Source of the DNA: JAMDCX01 sp049977145
GTDB lineage: Bacteria; Planctomycetota; Phycisphaerae; WQYP01
Direction of reading: 5' to 3'
DNA: 13,731 nt
Assembly: GCA_049977145.1 (NCBI GenBank)
Contig: JBMFGW010000104.1
Location: 1-13,731, forward strand
Of this stretch, positions 13,728 to 13,731 are shown in pieces (position 1 is the stretch's first letter; each line of letters opens with the position of its first letter). Both the position numbers and the translations under genes were made by a program. A model generated the notes under the pieces. It made no database searches. It worked only from the letters and a program-made list of their open reading frames with translations, and was not told the origin of the DNA.

Positions 13728-13731
13728 TCAG

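Larger units (their letters stand above)
13308..13731. other. Non-coding right flank upstream of gene A
   Basis: This 424-nt region carries the gene A ribosome site and an adjacent AT-rich hairpin (13324-13348), leader copy 2 with its promoter, a 16-bp tandem repeat, and a short open stretch at the edge that may be the end of another gene. I see no RNA gene. Confidence 0.6.

Overview
All confident genes in this window lie on the minus strand, so it reads right to left. The set is typical of a polysaccharide-degrading bacterium of the Planctomycetota/Verrucomicrobiota/Lentisphaerota type. It has two secreted PEP-CTERM proteins, a pseudopilin of the DUF1559/H-X9-DG type, Tat-exported glycoside hydrolases and a planctomycete-style SGNH hydrolase. 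Phycisphaerae-like planctomycetes fit best, but the sequence alone cannot fix the phylum. There is no tRNA, rRNA, CRISPR array or complete mobile element.

Right part (about 13.7 to 9.7 kb). Two neighbouring PEP-CTERM genes (11889-13307 and 10847-11653) sit behind near-identical copies of a leader. I count 6 mismatches over 164 nt between the copies. Each copy has an extended -10 promoter, two conserved hairpins and a 13-codon mini-ORF. The first gene is a mosaic: a B-like signal peptide, the B-like C-terminal end with most of the B body missing, a whole domain of an unrecognised secreted family, then its own PEP-CTERM. Its frame then runs about 70 codons on into the leader of the next gene. 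A strong intrinsic terminator follows the second PEP-CTERM gene. Next comes a pseudopilin (9697-10698).

Left part (about 9.6 kb to 1). A tightly packed run encodes exported carbohydrate-active proteins. In order of transcription they are: SGNH hydrolase (8049-9563); family-X secreted protein (6839-8005); Tat-exported tail-fibre-like protein (5918-6775); clan GH-A/GH42-like glycoside hydrolase (3541-5928); two tandem paralogous GH63/MGH1-like (alpha/alpha)6 hydrolases (2166-3563 and 641-2032); and a second family-X gene cut by the window edge (1-585). Two gene pairs overlap (11 and 23 nt), and most other gaps are under 140 nt, so this is probably one operon.

Together the left genes look like a cell-envelope or extracellular kit for removing esters (SGNH) and cleaving glycosidic bonds (GH42-like and GH63-like). 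The substrate cannot be named. 'Family X' is my label for the unrecognised domain, which occurs three times here: once PEP-CTERM anchored, once without that anchor, and once truncated by the window edge. The most notable items are the duplicated leader, the chimeric PEP-CTERM gene with its read-through tail, the SGNH enzyme lacking its usual catalytic Asp, and active-site differences between the tandem hydrolases.
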